From assembly GCA_049999725.1 (NCBI GenBank), contig JBNGIS010017169.1:1-33602 (forward strand): DNA of 33,602 nucleotides, written 5' to 3'. The notes beneath the pieces are model-generated. The model made no database searches and was not told where the DNA came from. It saw nothing but the letters and a program-made list of their open reading frames with translations. The stretch's first letter is position 1, and each line of letters starts with the position of its first letter. This document shows positions 19,641 to 29,829 of the stretch, in pieces. This DNA comes from Haplomitrium mnioides. Its lineage: Eukaryota > Marchantiophyta > Haplomitriopsida > Calobryales. The translations under genes were made by a program, and so were the position numbers.

Positions 19641-21609
19641 GCTTTGTGTGAGCATTCTACTTTCTATATTCAGCAGCAAGCAGATCTGTTTCCCTCGAGG
19701 CTCTATCTATGGAGCCTATTTTCTATGCAGTTATTCTCCCAATGTTGGTTCATCTTCTTCAATGTACATCAAATTGTGGATGCGTGGTTGGGTTTGGATA
19801 CAAGGCACATCCTTTTTCTACATCAAATTTTCACCACATCTTTTCTCTGCATCAAAAGTGCTCCATCCATTTTTGATGCTAGAACATTTTTGGCACATTT
19901 TTTGTTTGCATTAAAGTGTGACATCGATTATTCATTGCTGCTTTGATCATTCCATTCCTTTTTTTTTTTTTCTTGAAGCTTGCTTTGACATATCAAAGCT
20001 GCAGCAAACGGGCAAGCACTACTCTTTCAAATGTTTATAAGCAAGCTTGACATTTTGTGCTACGTGCAGGATGAGTTGGAGCAAATGGAGCTGCTAGAAA
20101 GCATTGGAGGTGCAATTGCTGGCACTAGTCTGGCTTAGAGTGTACAACATGATTTGTGTCAATTGCAAAACAACAACATGGAGATGGAACATTTGTGACG
20201 GTAGCCGGTAGCCCATGCCCAAACACAAACACAACTTTTACACCAATCAAAAGTTTTGCTGGTGCAACAAGTTTGTCGTAACCCTTGTGTGAAAAGGAAG
20301 AAAATCCAAACAAGACCTTTACAAAACCTTAAATGAAAAAAGACCCTCTAAACGTAGTTGAGGAATCCGGGGATTGCCAAAACTTGGGAGAACCTTCAAC
20401 TATGGCTTAAACTAATGATGGTAATTAAATTAGTAATGGAGATAAGGATTTTAGCCAAAAAAGACGAGACCTTCAAGTTGGGACTATTATACTAATTAGC
20501 CACATTAAAATTAGGGGTAAAGTTAGCTACTAAGTTAATGGCCAGAACAAAAAGATAAAGTGACAAAGGGTCTGGGCTGGGGCATGTGGGGGATATAGCC
20601 TCATGCAAGGCTCTTTTTTTAGGGATTCACCTTGGGAACATTATGAGTGTGGGACATAGGACGGGAGGGACAAAGAAGGAAGGCCATTGCAAGACGAGGA
20701 CTGGAGGTGTTTTGGGTTGGGCTTGCGGGGCTGAAGGATTGGATGGATTGTATTGCTCGGAGGCTGGTGCTAGGGTACTAGCGGAGGGCATGCGTAAGTG
20801 GACCAGCTTTTGGAGGTGCTACAAGAGCCAAGTACAACATTTTCAGGGAACTCAAAGGATTGGGCCTTATCTTCAAGTCACAACGGGTGGGAGGTACCAT
20901 TGGATGTGTTTTCTTCCCCTATCTCTATAGAAACTAGTTGTGCTGCCCTAGGCTACTTTGTGACACAAGAGCAAGCTGTGTATTAAATTCAGGGTGAGTC
21001 TAGTATGCCTTGTGAGGTGCATTGAGTGTCAATCTTTTCCAAGTAGACGACGATTTGGAGTCCTTGCTGGGCAGAGCGCACTAGGGCGGTTCTGTCAGTG
21101 GAATTGGCAGATGTCTGTGGTGTGGAGTGAGGGCCAGCAGTTGTGAGAGCTGCCTTCTTATTGGTAGAAGTCAAACAACTATCTTCCTTTCCATTGGGAA
21201 GTCAATCTAGGGACTTTGGGCGGCTGAAGTGAAAATTACGTGATTAGCAGTGTGTGTGTCAATGGTTATGTTGAAGTTTTATTAGAACTGCTCTGAGTAT
21301 TCAAGAGCCAACATAACTAAGTATGAAGCCTGTAGACCTTATCAAAAATTAATTGAGTGCATTGGTTTCCTTTAAAGAAAGGGTGTTGGCTGTGGGTGTG
21401 TGAGTGCGTGTGTTTTGCATTGTTGTTATAAGTAGGCAGATCCAAAATCAAAACCCATCTTAGAGAGTGTTGTAGTTATTCCAGAGAGCATACAGAAGAG
21501 TCAGAGTCAATATGGTGCAAAGCCCCTCCTATAAAAGATCCTGAAACACAAAACATTCCTTAAGTTGGTGTAAATTGGTAGAAAATGAGATGAGAGACTG
21601 ACCATAAGG
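19641..21609. other. Unassigned sequence between the purine-rich region and Gypsy-2
   Basis: I recognise no gene. A T-run at 19959-19971 and a tract ending in tgctacgtgcag at about 20069 precede a short open stretch (QDELEQMELLESIGGAIAG) that could be a captured exon, but it is too short to call. A frame at 20586-20930 has no recognisable motif. Near 20340 the words agaccctc and tagttgaggaatcc resemble the Gypsy-2 polypurine area near 25050, which is weak evidence. Gypsy-2 gag or a 5' LTR may once have been here, but neither is visible. Confidence 0.5.
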
Positions 21610-21614
21610 CTGAC

Positions 21615-22110
21615 AACTATAGCTTTCTAGATGGTTTTCTGAGGTACAACCAATCACAATCCATCCAGAGTCCAAACCACTTGTGGCTATTACACTCCTT
21701 GAGGCTGTTATTATTATAACAAACCTATGATCAAATTGTGCAATGTCCTTAGTGTTTTTCAAGAGATTATACTCATGGCCTTTGAATCCCTTCTTCACAA
21801 GCATGATAAGTGTTTAGAGCTTAACCTTGAAAATTTCATAATTTTTGGCACTAAAGTGAACCATCTACACCATCTCAAAGTCGCTTTAATCTGTTGTTGT
21901 AGATTTGGGATTTCACTCAATCCCAAGAATTGCAAATTTTTCTGCCTTTGTTGGAGTTCTTATTGGCCACATTGTTTCAAAAGCAAGTCTGCACCCAGAT
22001 CTTGCCAAAGTTTATGTTTTCCTTGCTCTCCTTGCACCTTAGAGCGTCAAACAACTCCAACATTTCCTAAGCAAATCCGTCTACTATTGATGTTATTGTA
22101 AGAATTATAC
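21615..22110 (+). pseudogene. Gypsy-2 RT remnant
   Basis: SFLDGF followed by RYNQ near 21622-21650 marks the RT block that reads FLDGFSGYNQ in Gypsy-1. The frame then shifts to one giving ITIHPESKPL. A later frame (21727-21955) has the palm and connection region: LELNLENFIIFG, where the YxDD box would be, then HHLKVAL and FGISLNPKNCKF. The catalytic Asp pair is replaced by Glu-Asn, so the enzyme is dead. The N-terminal third of RT is not seen. After 21950 the sense continues in another frame (GHIVSKASLHPD). Confidence 0.75.
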
Positions 22111-22720
22111 CAAAGTTGCTTCACCCCTCTGCTCTATTACCCAACATTCTATTCCCTTTACTTGGATAGCCAAATGTCAACAAGCATTCCAGACACTTAA
22201 GGGATATTTTAGTGTCCCTCCTATGTCCCTCCCTGATTGACTAGTCAATTCCACTTCTTATGTTGGTCGACACCTCCTCGATGGCCATAGGGTTGTACTA
22301 GCTCAAATGCATGAGGATAAAGAGTGTCCAATTTATTACACTAGCAAATAGCTTAGCCTTATAGAAAGGAATTATTCTATCAATGAACAAGAAGCATTAT
22401 GAATGATTTATGTTGTAAAGAAATTCTGGTACTATCTCTCGAAAGACAAGCTTGTTTTTACTGTCGACCATGATTGTTTGAAGTGTGTTGTGAACAAACA
22501 TGGTTTTATTGGTCATCTCACATGTTGAGTTTTGCTACTTCAAGAGTTCCATTTACAATTCAAGTTTGACCAATGCTCAAGCATGGCAATCAATCTTCTT
22601 TTGCAAGTTCTTAGCAAACCCAATTCAGTTTTGTTAGATGATAGTTTTCCCATCTTTGGGTTTCCCATGGTCCCTCATTGCTCCCTGAAAAATCCTATCT
22701 CCAAGCATCCTATAGTATAG
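22111..22720 (+). pseudogene. Gypsy-2 RNase H remnant
   Basis: Motifs run in order with stops between: FTWIAKCQQAFQTLKGYF near 22155-22210, CPIYYTSK near 22330, ERNYSINEQEAL near 22365-22400, TVDHDCLK near 22460, and LLLQEFHLQFKF near 22533. In Gypsy-1 the matching words are IYYTSQKLTAVEKNYSVIEREALG and HVDYNSLKYL. The Asp that begins RNase H is not clearly placed, and the LSR end is degraded. Position 22525 is where the duplicated segment begins. Confidence 0.75.
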
Positions 22721-24330
22721 TTAGCAGCTCACCCATGGTGTATTCGGGTCATCTCTTTCCTAACTTCCAACGTTTTGCCTCTCAATCTTACGATGGATCA
22801 GGTCCAGTCCTTCGTTAGGTCCACAACTTCATTCACTCTCATCTCTATTTCTCTCTATCATATTGGAGAAGATGGCATCTTGCGCCAATGCTTAATTCCT
22901 CCTTAGACTTTGCACGTCTTGCATGGCTGCCACACGTCTGCCTATAGAGACTATTTTGTTGGTAAGTCAACCATGACAAAGTTGTATGTTTTGGCTATTG
23001 GTGGCCTACTCTTTTTGCAGACTCTCATAAATTTTCTCAAACATGTGACGCTTATCAAAGATGTGGTCATCCTACAACGACGTACAAAATACCCATGGTG
23101 CCCATTCTTCCTTTGTCGGCCTTTGAAAAATAGGGTATGGATTTCATTAGCTTGATTGTTCCTCCATCTTCCAATCAACACAATCAATGTATTCTCGTTG
23201 CTACTAATTATGTCACAAAATGGGCTGAATTGATCACGCTTCTAGTTGACAATACATCATCAGTTGCTTTGTTCCTTTATTCTCATGTTCTCACCAGATT
23301 CGGGTGCCCGCTTGAGATTGTTAATGATCAGGGAACTCATTTTCTAAATAACATAATTAACAAAGTTATGACTCAATGCTCAATTTTTCATCAAACGTAG
23401 GCTTCTTACCACCGTCAAGCCAAATGGCAAGGTTGGTTTTCCGGCTTCAAGAATTTCAATTCACTATTCATGTTTGACTAGAACTCAAGCATGGCAATTG
23501 CAATCTTCTTTCATGAGTTCCTAGTGAACCCAATCCAGTTTTGTTGGTTGACAACTTTTTTGATCTTTGGCTTTCCAATGTTGCCTTATTGCTCCATGAC
23601 AATCCTATCTCCAAGCACCTATTAGTATGATTGGCAGCTCACCCATGGTGTAGTCGGGTCATCCCTTTCATCCCTTTCCTAACTTCCAAAGTTTTGCCTC
23701 CCAATCTTACAATAAATCAAATCTGATCTTTCATTCAATCAACCACTTCCTATACTATTGTCTTTTGATTGCTCTATCGAATTGGAAAAGACAATGTCTT
23801 GCATTGATGCTTAATTTCTCCTCAAACTTTGCACGTATTACATGGCTGCCACACCTCTACATGTGGAGGCTATTTTGTTGATAAGTTGACAACAATGAAG
23901 GTTCTCTATTATGGCTATTGGTGGCCTACTCCTTTTGTAGACTCTTATAAATTTGCTCAAACCTCTAATGCCTATCAAAGAACTTGTTGTCATACAAAAG
24001 TACAAGAAATACCAGTGGTGCCCATCCTTCCTTTGCTCGTTTGAAAAATGGAGTATGGAATAGCTCCTCCCTCTCGCAACCATTGCAATCAATATATTCT
24101 TGCTGCTACTGATTATGTCACAAAATGGGCTGAACCAATTGCCCTTCCAATCAACAATGTAGCATCAGTTACTTTGTTCCTCTATTCTCATGTTCTCACC
24201 ATATTCGAGTCCCCGTTTGAGACTGCTAGTGATTGGGGCACTCATTTTCTAAATGAAGTTATGAAGGAATTTATGAATCAATGCTCACTTTTTCATCGCA
24301 CATTAGCTCCTTACCGCCCCTAAGCCAATG
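22525..24330 (+). repeat. Tandem duplication of RNase H end plus integrase, about 0.9 kb, two copies
   Basis: Copy A is about 22525-23431 and copy B about 23432-24330. Matching landmarks: cttcaagag at 22538 and cttcaagaa at 23446; caagcatggcaat near 22574 and 23486; ctcacccatggtgta near 22729 and 23639; tgcatggctgcc-type words near 22918 and 23838; ctattggtggcctact near 22995 and 23924. The spacing is about 910-920 bases throughout. In copy A the integrase stops within the core at CAAATGGCAAGG and passes directly into the RNase H end of copy B. The two copies are clearly diverged, so the event is old. Confidence 0.85.
22860..23431 (+). pseudogene. Gypsy-2 integrase, copy A (truncated by the duplication)
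   Basis: The zinc-finger region is seen as LHVLHGCHTSAYRDYF near 22909-22957. The core has GMDFISLIVPP near 23133, so the first Asp is retained, then ATNYVTKWAE, then RFGCPLEIVNDQGTHFLN with the second Asp. The frame is open 23137-23400, then TAG. The block with the catalytic Glu is missing because the copy ends at the duplication junction just after AKW. Confidence 0.8.
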
Positions 24331-24890
24331 GAAAAGCCGAATCTACAAACAAGATCCTTAAGTCCATTCTTACGAAAATTGTTTTGGCCCACCATTCCAA
24401 CTAGGATGAATACTTGCATGTTGCATTATAGGCTTATCATTCAATGACTAATTGGTGACAAGTTATACTCCTTTTTGCTTGGTTTATGGTTAATAATCGC
24501 TACTAGTGATTGAGACTTGGATTCCCTCCTTATGAATTGCTATTGCCCACTGCCTCAATCTTGTTGAGTCCTTATATCATTGTCTAACCACTCCAAAACA
24601 ATTGAATGAGATTCAAGTCACTGGTAATGCTTTACAGTTCCCCAATTAGTTACAAGTCAAAGCTAAACATAATAGATATATCAAGGATAAATCCTTTCAA
24701 GTGAATGATTTAGTTTTGGTCTTCGACATGAGGTTCATTAGATTTGCCCCAAAGTTTACTACACACTAGTCAAGTCCCTATAGAGTCACATTTTTTCCAT
24801 GCTCACGGATATCTGAGCTTGGAGATCCTTGATGGCACTACTTTTGCCGCCCCAATAGATGCTAATCATGTTAAACTCTATTATGTATGA
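23790..24890 (+). pseudogene. Gypsy-2 integrase, copy B with C-terminus
   Basis: This copy repeats the zinc-finger and core seen in copy A and goes further. Core words are ATDYVTKWAEPIALP and THFLNEVMKEFMNQCSLFHRT; after a TAA at about 24320 comes ANGKAESTNKILKS with the catalytic Glu. The first Asp is lost: where copy A has GMDFISL this copy reads on in MEYGIAPP. Decayed sequence then leads to the C-terminal end LEILDGTTFAAPIDANHVKLYYV, which ends at TGA near 24890 and corresponds to the GPY-type integrase tail. There is no chromodomain. Confidence 0.8.
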
Positions 24891-25060
24891 CGTTCATTTT
24901 TGTGTTTGTCTTTATTTTATTTTTTTTGGTTTTGTCATTCATATTTCTTCTTTGGTTTTTGTTGTATGCTTGGACTCTTTACCCAGTTTCACTGCCACCA
25001 ATTACTTTGCCTGCTTGCTCATGCTCTTCCTCTCTACTCTTTTGCAAAAGACCCTCAAGC

Positions 25061-25453
25061 TTAAGTTGGAGGATCTGTTACAACAGAAGATTGGTAAACA
25101 TGGTATAGCTCAAAGAGCACACAAATAGTCACAGTGAAGCTTGATGGATCTAGATCAACTTATTAGCAATATTGAGAACCATTGCTTGAGTGGGAGGATT
25201 AATTCTGAAAAGGATCTAGATACAATCTTTCTCAAGGTTTAATCCTTGGAAGGATTCTCTCTCTTATAAATAATCATAGACTAGCATATTGTTATTAATG
25301 GTTAGCATATCTAGCTTGATAGTTAGTTAAGGCTAATTTAGTATACTACCACATGTCAATCACACAGACACTTAGAAGAACTTTGTTTTCTTGCGTGACT
25401 AGAGAGAGAGAGGATAGAAAGGCATGTGGATCGCAACAATTTGATGCATAACA
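25061..25453 (+). repeat. Gypsy-2 polypurine tract and probable 3' LTR
   Basis: TTAAGTTGGAGGATC (25061-25075) is a polypurine-like stretch just before TGTTACAACAGAAG at 25076. An LTR of 378 bp from 25076 to 25453 would have inverted ends TGTTA...TAACA and contains a TATA-like tataaata at 25264. The right end is uncertain because there is no partner LTR to align; a longer LTR is possible. A 5' LTR was not found. Confidence 0.5.
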
Positions 25454-25985
25454 TTTGGCAGAATAGAGATTGTGCTTATTAGCGCCTTGTAATTATCGAG
25501 TAGACTTCTACTTCTCATGTATATATTTGCACGGGATATACCATTGAGCTAATCCATGCAAACATACATTATATATAAGTCTTTCATCTCTTTCTTGAAG
25601 TCTATATTGTTTATCTGCACAAAAGATAGGCCCTTTTTTTTGGTTATCGTGAAGACAGACGAAGCAACCTTCCGTTTCTACTATCGCAAAGAAGAGGAAG
25701 AGACGGTGCTTTTTCTATCGCAAAGATAAAGAGAGCAACCTCTTGTTTCTACTATCGTGAAGACATACAAAGGGTGCCCATCCTTCTGCAATTTGCTCAG
25801 AAGTAAAAATCAAAAGACAACCCTGTTATCACAAAAATGTTTGTCACACGATTATTTTTTCTACAACCACAAAGAAGCGTCGTCGAACATATCAAGCAGT
25901 CATGTTTTCCCTTACTTGTGATTCCAGCAATAGCAAGAGGGAAACTTTGTTGCTAGGAAAAATCAACTCAAAGTTCTTCTCTCAT
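25454..25985. other. Unassigned sequence between Gypsy-2 and Gypsy-3
   Basis: No gene is seen. Two imperfect copies of a 40-base stretch ending in tttctactatcg, at about 25651-25690 and 25720-25757, are the only structure. The first follows a run of T. It may be part of the Gypsy-2 LTR if that LTR is longer than I propose. Confidence 0.5.
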
Positions 25986-26420
25986 TGTAATAGTACAAGC
26001 ATTAGGTTGTGCTATTTATAAGAAAATAGATAGGAGTGAAGGAAGTGGTAGTGAGTTACTTTTAGGGTTAAGATTGGACTACTTGTCTTTGAAGTCACTT
26101 TTCATAGAGAGTCACTTTTAGGTTGCTTGATTTTGAAGTCACTTTTGGTAGAGAGTTACCTTTAGAGCTGAAATTAGAAGTGACTTGTAAGTGAAGAAAG
26201 AGGGAAGACACCCTCTTCTCTTGTATAAAATAGAAGGGCTTCTTAGCTCCAATCTTCATTCTGGAGTTCCTCTCGAATCACTTGGGTTCTTTGGTTGCTT
26301 GGCTTTTGCTTGCATTCTTGGTCTTAGCTTGGACCTTGAGTTGCTTTTGGTTGAAGAACTCTATTAGAGTTCACCATGAGTTCTTACTCATTTGGATTTG
26401 GTCTTTGAGATTCTTTTACA
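25986..26420 (+). repeat. Gypsy-3 5' LTR (435 bp)
   Basis: The right edge is fixed by the primer site: the LTR ends TTTTACA at 26420. The left edge is proposed at TGTAATAG (25986) because it gives matching inverted ends TGTAA...TTACA. No 3' LTR remains to confirm it. Inside, three imperfect repeats of about 40-55 bp (26051-26190) share agtcactttt/agttaccttt words and could act as upstream promoter elements, which is inference. Confidence 0.6.
26224..26232 (+). promoter_or_regulatory. Probable TATA box in the Gypsy-3 LTR
   Basis: TATAAAATA sits in the middle of the proposed LTR, downstream of the U3 repeats, where the LTR promoter is expected. No other support is available from sequence. Confidence 0.5.
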
Positions 26421-26421
26421 T

Positions 26422-26434
26422 TGGTATCAAAGCC
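26422..26434 (+). other. Gypsy-3 primer binding site, initiator tRNA-Met
   Basis: TGGTATCAAAGCC lies one base after the LTR. The usual plant site is TGGTATCAGAGCC, so there is one G-to-A difference. It would prime minus-strand synthesis. Confidence 0.88.
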
Positions 26435-26459
26435 ACGGTTCGTTTTTGGTGTGAGCTAC

Positions 26460-27167
26460 ATGGAGAGTCAAGAGGAGGTGATTCAAGCAATGGAACAATG
26501 ACTTGAACATCTTTCACACATTTTAAAAGTAGGAATAAAAGAAAGAGCAATGTTTCGAGAAGAAGAGAGTTATGGGCGATTTCTAACGCCAAAAACATAT
26601 GATGGAAAGGTGACTTGTGGTGCTTGTGAGAACTTCATTTTTGATTGTAAACAATATTTTGAAGTTACAAACATTAGAGAGGATAGTTGGCAAATTCTAT
26701 TTGCGGCAAGCCAATTAGAAGGAGTTGCAAAGACTTGGTGGAGATATTAAATAGAACAAGCACAACGTGGATTTGTTGCTCCTATTGTTTCTTGGCATGA
26801 GTTCAAAGAAGGAGTGATTTCAAGATTTAGGGTTGTAAATGCTTCAAAAGTAGCAAAAGATTGATTGGCCGAATTGAAGCAATTTGGTACAGTGAGAAGT
26901 TATGTGACACATTTTTAGGATACAATTATGCAAATTCCTAATATAAGAGAAGAAGCACTAGACTATTTTGTTCAGGGATTGAAGCCTCACACAAGAATAG
27001 AAGTTACTATGAGAGAGCCTACTCAATTTGAAGAAACAATACATATTGCGGAGCGGTATGACTCATTACTCACAGCTACAGAAGTTAAATCTCGCCCTCA
27101 ACCATTTGAACAACGTTCTCAAAACCTTGCAAGCTTAAATGGAATTAAAATTCTGACAAGAATTTGA
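26460..27167 (+). pseudogene. gag: Gypsy-3 gag remnant (no zinc knuckle)
   Basis: The start ATG at 26460 (MESQEEVIQAMEQ) is 25 bases after the primer site and in frame with everything to 28130. Capsid words include TYDGKVTCGACENFIFDCK, FAASQLEGVAKTWWRY near 26700-26747 and EALDYFVQGLKPHTRIEV near 26950-27003. Stops in frame: TGA 26502, TAA 26748, a TGA near 26862, a TAG near 26917 and TGA 27165. The CCHC nucleocapsid motif that normally lies between capsid and protease is absent: the sequence goes straight from the gag helix end to the protease, which points to an internal deletion near 27150-27170. Confidence 0.82.
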
Positions 27168-27590
27168 GGTACCTTGTTCCATCTTGATGGTATGATTGAG
27201 AAGCACTCTTGTAGAATAATGGTCGATAGTAAGAGTTCTAAAAATTTTATGTCACTACATTTTGCTAAGATAATCAAAGCAAAATATAAGCCTATCAAGG
27301 GGAGTGTTGTGACTATGGGTGATGGCAAAAAACATAACGTGTTTTGCTCTCAAAAGCCATTCCTTCTGAAGATTGGAAAAGAGTATACAAAATCTATGCA
27401 ATTTGTTATTGCACTTGTACAATATGACATAATTTTAGGATTGCCTTGGCTTGAAGAAAGGTCTGCTCAATTTGATTGGGGAAAACGACAAATTCAAGTT
27501 ACCCTACAAGGTAAGAAATTTCTTTTGGGGTGTTCGACACCATTTGTGAAGAAGCCTAAATCAGTTCAACATGTTAATTCAATGGCGTAA
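27168..27590 (+). pseudogene. Gypsy-3 protease remnant
   Basis: FHLDGMIEKHSCRIMVDSKSSKNFM matches the plant gypsy protease start in which a DSGSS loop follows a hydrophobic strand. The catalytic Asp-Ser are kept, but Gly is Lys, so DSG is now DSK. The later strand YDIILGLPWLEE near 27423-27458 is the usual GMDWL/GLPWL box. The frame is open from 27174 to TAA at 27588 and continues beyond it. Confidence 0.82.
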
Positions 27591-28632
27591 GAGTTGCATG
27601 TCTTTGATGTTTGGATTAAGCCCATCATGAACTTGAGTAAGGAGGGGGGAAAAGGTGTGCCTACCTTAATGACAGATGATATTTTGAAAGAGTTTGCGGA
27701 TGTGTTTCCGGAGGATTTGCCAAAGGGATTACCAGATGATCGAGGAATGCCTTTTCGGATTGAGTTGATACCATGAAGCACTCTTTATAATCGACCTATA
27801 TATCGACTATCACCACAAGAATTGGAAGAGCTTCGCAAGACCTTGACGAATCTTCTTGAGAAGGATTTCATTCAACACAATACTTTTTCTTAGGGAGCTC
27901 CGGTATTCTTTGTACCAAAGAAAGATGGTGGATTTCATCTTTGTACAGATTATCAAGGATCGAACAATCAAATAGTGAAAAATGCCTATCTTCTACCTCG
28001 TATTGATGATTTGTTGGATCAATTGAGTAGTGCACGATTCTTTTCTAAGTTGGATCTTCGAAGTGGCTATTGGCAAATTCCAATCAAGCCAAGTGATGTA
28101 CCAAAGACAACTTTTTGCACAATGTATGGGGCATTTTGAGTGGAAAGTTCTTATATTTGGTCTTACTAATACTTCGGCGATATTCATGGATCAAATGTTT
28201 CAAGTTTTTGATGGGTTATTGGATAAGTCAGTGTTGGTATTTTTGGACGATATCTTTATCTTTAGTAAAAGTGAAGTTGAGCATCCTGCTCATCTCAAGG
28301 AGGTACTACAACGACTAAGCAATTGGAAGTTTTATTGCAAGAAGTCTAAGTGTGAGTTTTGGAAGCAAGAGGTGACTTATCTAGGGCATAAAGTGTCTAC
28401 GAATAGCATCAAGATGGAGGAAGAGAAAATTAAGGCCATTACAGAGTGGCCAACACCAAATGATGCAAAGGATGTTCGAGCTTTCAATGAATTGGCAAGT
28501 TTTTATCGAAGATTCATCCACTACTATGCTCACATTCTGCACCGCTTATGGATTTGTTGTGATGAGCCAGATTCAAAGATACATTTTAGACATTCCAGTG
28601 AAATTGTTCAATCAATTTTTATAACGTTATAG
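27591..28632 (+). pseudogene. Gypsy-3 reverse transcriptase
   Basis: RT blocks: EFADVFPEDLPKGLPDDRG near 27690, a TGA at 27774, YRLSPQELEELR near 27798, a stop near 27890, [20 protein letters not shown] near 27896-27955, [12 protein letters not shown] near 28046, and a one-base insertion in the gggg run near 28128. After the shift come VLIFGLTNTSAIFMDQM and FLDDIFIFSK near 28240, keeping the catalytic Asp pair. The thumb/connection YLGHKVS and ELASFYRRFIHYY follow before the sense is lost near 28550. TAG near 27890 sits where Trp (TGG) is normal, so it fits a G-to-A change. Confidence 0.9.
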
Positions 28633-28930
28633 GCCCATTCACAGAACGCTCACAAATTTCTTGAAGAGCTTAAATTCACAAATTGGAGAGATTGTTCCTA
28701 TTCTATGCTAGATAATATGGGAGTAACAAGCCTCAAAGAGCATTTTGAAAGCACACCTATTACAACAAAATTAGCAAACAAGGAAAATGACATGAAAGAA
28801 GTCACAAGGCAAGAACCCCATAGCATATGGAGATCCTTGGAAGACAAAATTTAATATAGCAGAATGATGGCAATCTTGAACCTAATGACACCACTATCAA
28901 TGAGAAGAAAATTGCTATTGGGATCGAGGG
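28633..28930. other. Junction region between Gypsy-3 and Gypsy-4
   Basis: No domain is recognised. Gypsy-3 similarity fades after about 28550 and Gypsy-4 minus-strand similarity begins near 28930. A plus-strand open stretch at about 28870-28980 has no known motif. The exact breakpoint cannot be placed without a reference copy of either element. Confidence 0.45.
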
Positions 28931-29282
28931 AGATTGTGGTGCTCAAATCTGCTTGAACTTTAAGCAATTTGGTTTGTAACTCTTTCTCGCACACCACCCT
29001 TCTTGGTATCTCATGGCCCTTTTTCGCCCTCTTCTATAAGTAGCCTCTTACTAGTATTTAATTGTAGGATTTTTGCCTCACTTGCTTGAATTGAGCTTTA
29101 CTCTATTTTGGTCTCTTTTTCAAGGTCTTCAAATAATGGCCAATATCTAGCCACTCTCCTTCATAAAACTCTTCTATGAATGGCTCCTTCTACTCATTAT
29201 CTCCTTTTTGTGCACGTGAATAAAATTCAGTTTATACATCATCAACATCCTCAATCATCTCCTTTTCTTGCTCATATCAAGC
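28930..29282 (-). pseudogene. Gypsy-4 integrase N-terminal fragment
   Basis: Beyond RNase H the minus strand gives FYEGEWLDIGHYLKTL near 29165-29118 and later GHEIPRRVVCEKELQTKLL near 29017, with several stops between. This fits the linker leading to the integrase zinc finger. The HHCC residues and the core are missing because the element is cut off near 28930. Confidence 0.6.
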
Positions 29283-29829
29283 TCAAGAGAGCATATTTGC
29301 TATTGGATTATCCTTCCCTACTATATGCTTGTATTTTGGATTCAAAGACTTGATATAAGCAATCCAGCACAACATTGCAATATCAGGAGTGTTGCAATTG
29401 GCAATAATCTCCAACAAAGGTAAGCAATCTATTTCCACAATCAATGGTGCTCCAATAAGGTATTCTTTCCTAGCTTTCACAGCTGCAACCACCCTCCATG
29501 GCTCTCTCTTTACTTGTGGATAACTTCTTTGTCGTTTGCTCAATACTTTGTCTCCAAACCGAATTGCAAATCGGTTTCCTTCCTCATCATCTTGCCCAAT
29601 TGCCTAGCCTATAGCAATAGGGCTGGCATCTGTAGTCAACATCATGGGATTTTCATTTTCATAACTCACTCTCTAAAGGACAAGCTGAGAAGATAATAGT
29701 TTCTTCAGCTTTTGCACAACTCTCGAATGGATGTCTTCCCACCGAAACTCCTTTCCTTTGCACAATAAAGCATACAAAGGATCTACCACATGTGCAAAAT
29801 GAGGGAGCCACACATGGTAGAAAACACAT
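29283..29829 (-). pseudogene. Gypsy-4 RNase H domain
   Basis: One minus frame can be followed from about 29829 to 29283 with two TAG codons. Motifs: LLCKGKEFRWEDIH near 29770, MMLTTDASPIAIG near 29645-29610 (first Asp), KREPWRVVAAVKARKEYLIG near 29510-29455 (Glu), VEIDCLPLLEII near 29440 (Asp), and HIVGKDNPIANMLS at 29324-29283. The last catalytic Asp, usually in ADMLSR, is Asn (IANMLS), a G-to-A type change. The open part 29543-29283 is 86 codons. Confidence 0.85.

Larger units (their letters stand above)
21610..25453 (+). mobile_element. Gypsy-2: heavily decayed Ty3/gypsy pol with probable 3' LTR
   Basis: RT, RNase H and integrase pieces follow one another in gypsy order. A second copy of the RNase H end and integrase follows, then the integrase C-terminus, a polypurine-like tract and a TG-starting LTR. 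There are many stops and frameshifts. The frame switches within short distances even inside single domains, so this is clearly older than Gypsy-1. No gag, protease, primer site or 5' LTR was found. Confidence 0.8.
25986..28860 (+). mobile_element. Gypsy-3: 5' part of a Ty3/gypsy element, broken after RT
   Basis: A 5' LTR, tRNA-Met primer site, gag, protease and RT lie in order, with gag to mid-RT in a single frame. The element ends soon after RT near a junction with the minus-strand Gypsy-4. RNase H, integrase and the 3' LTR are absent. The nucleocapsid zinc knuckle is also absent. The initiator-Met primer site and short LTR would suit a chromovirus-type element, but without integrase this cannot be tested. 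Confidence 0.85.

Noticed and set aside
20335-20375. A second Gypsy-2 polypurine tract
   Set aside because: agaccctc and tagttgaggaatcc resemble 25047-25075, but no LTR start follows and no pol lies before it.
20586-20930. A 114-codon plus-strand frame
   Set aside because: No recognisable domain, no start context, no related copy; lies in unassigned repeat-like sequence.
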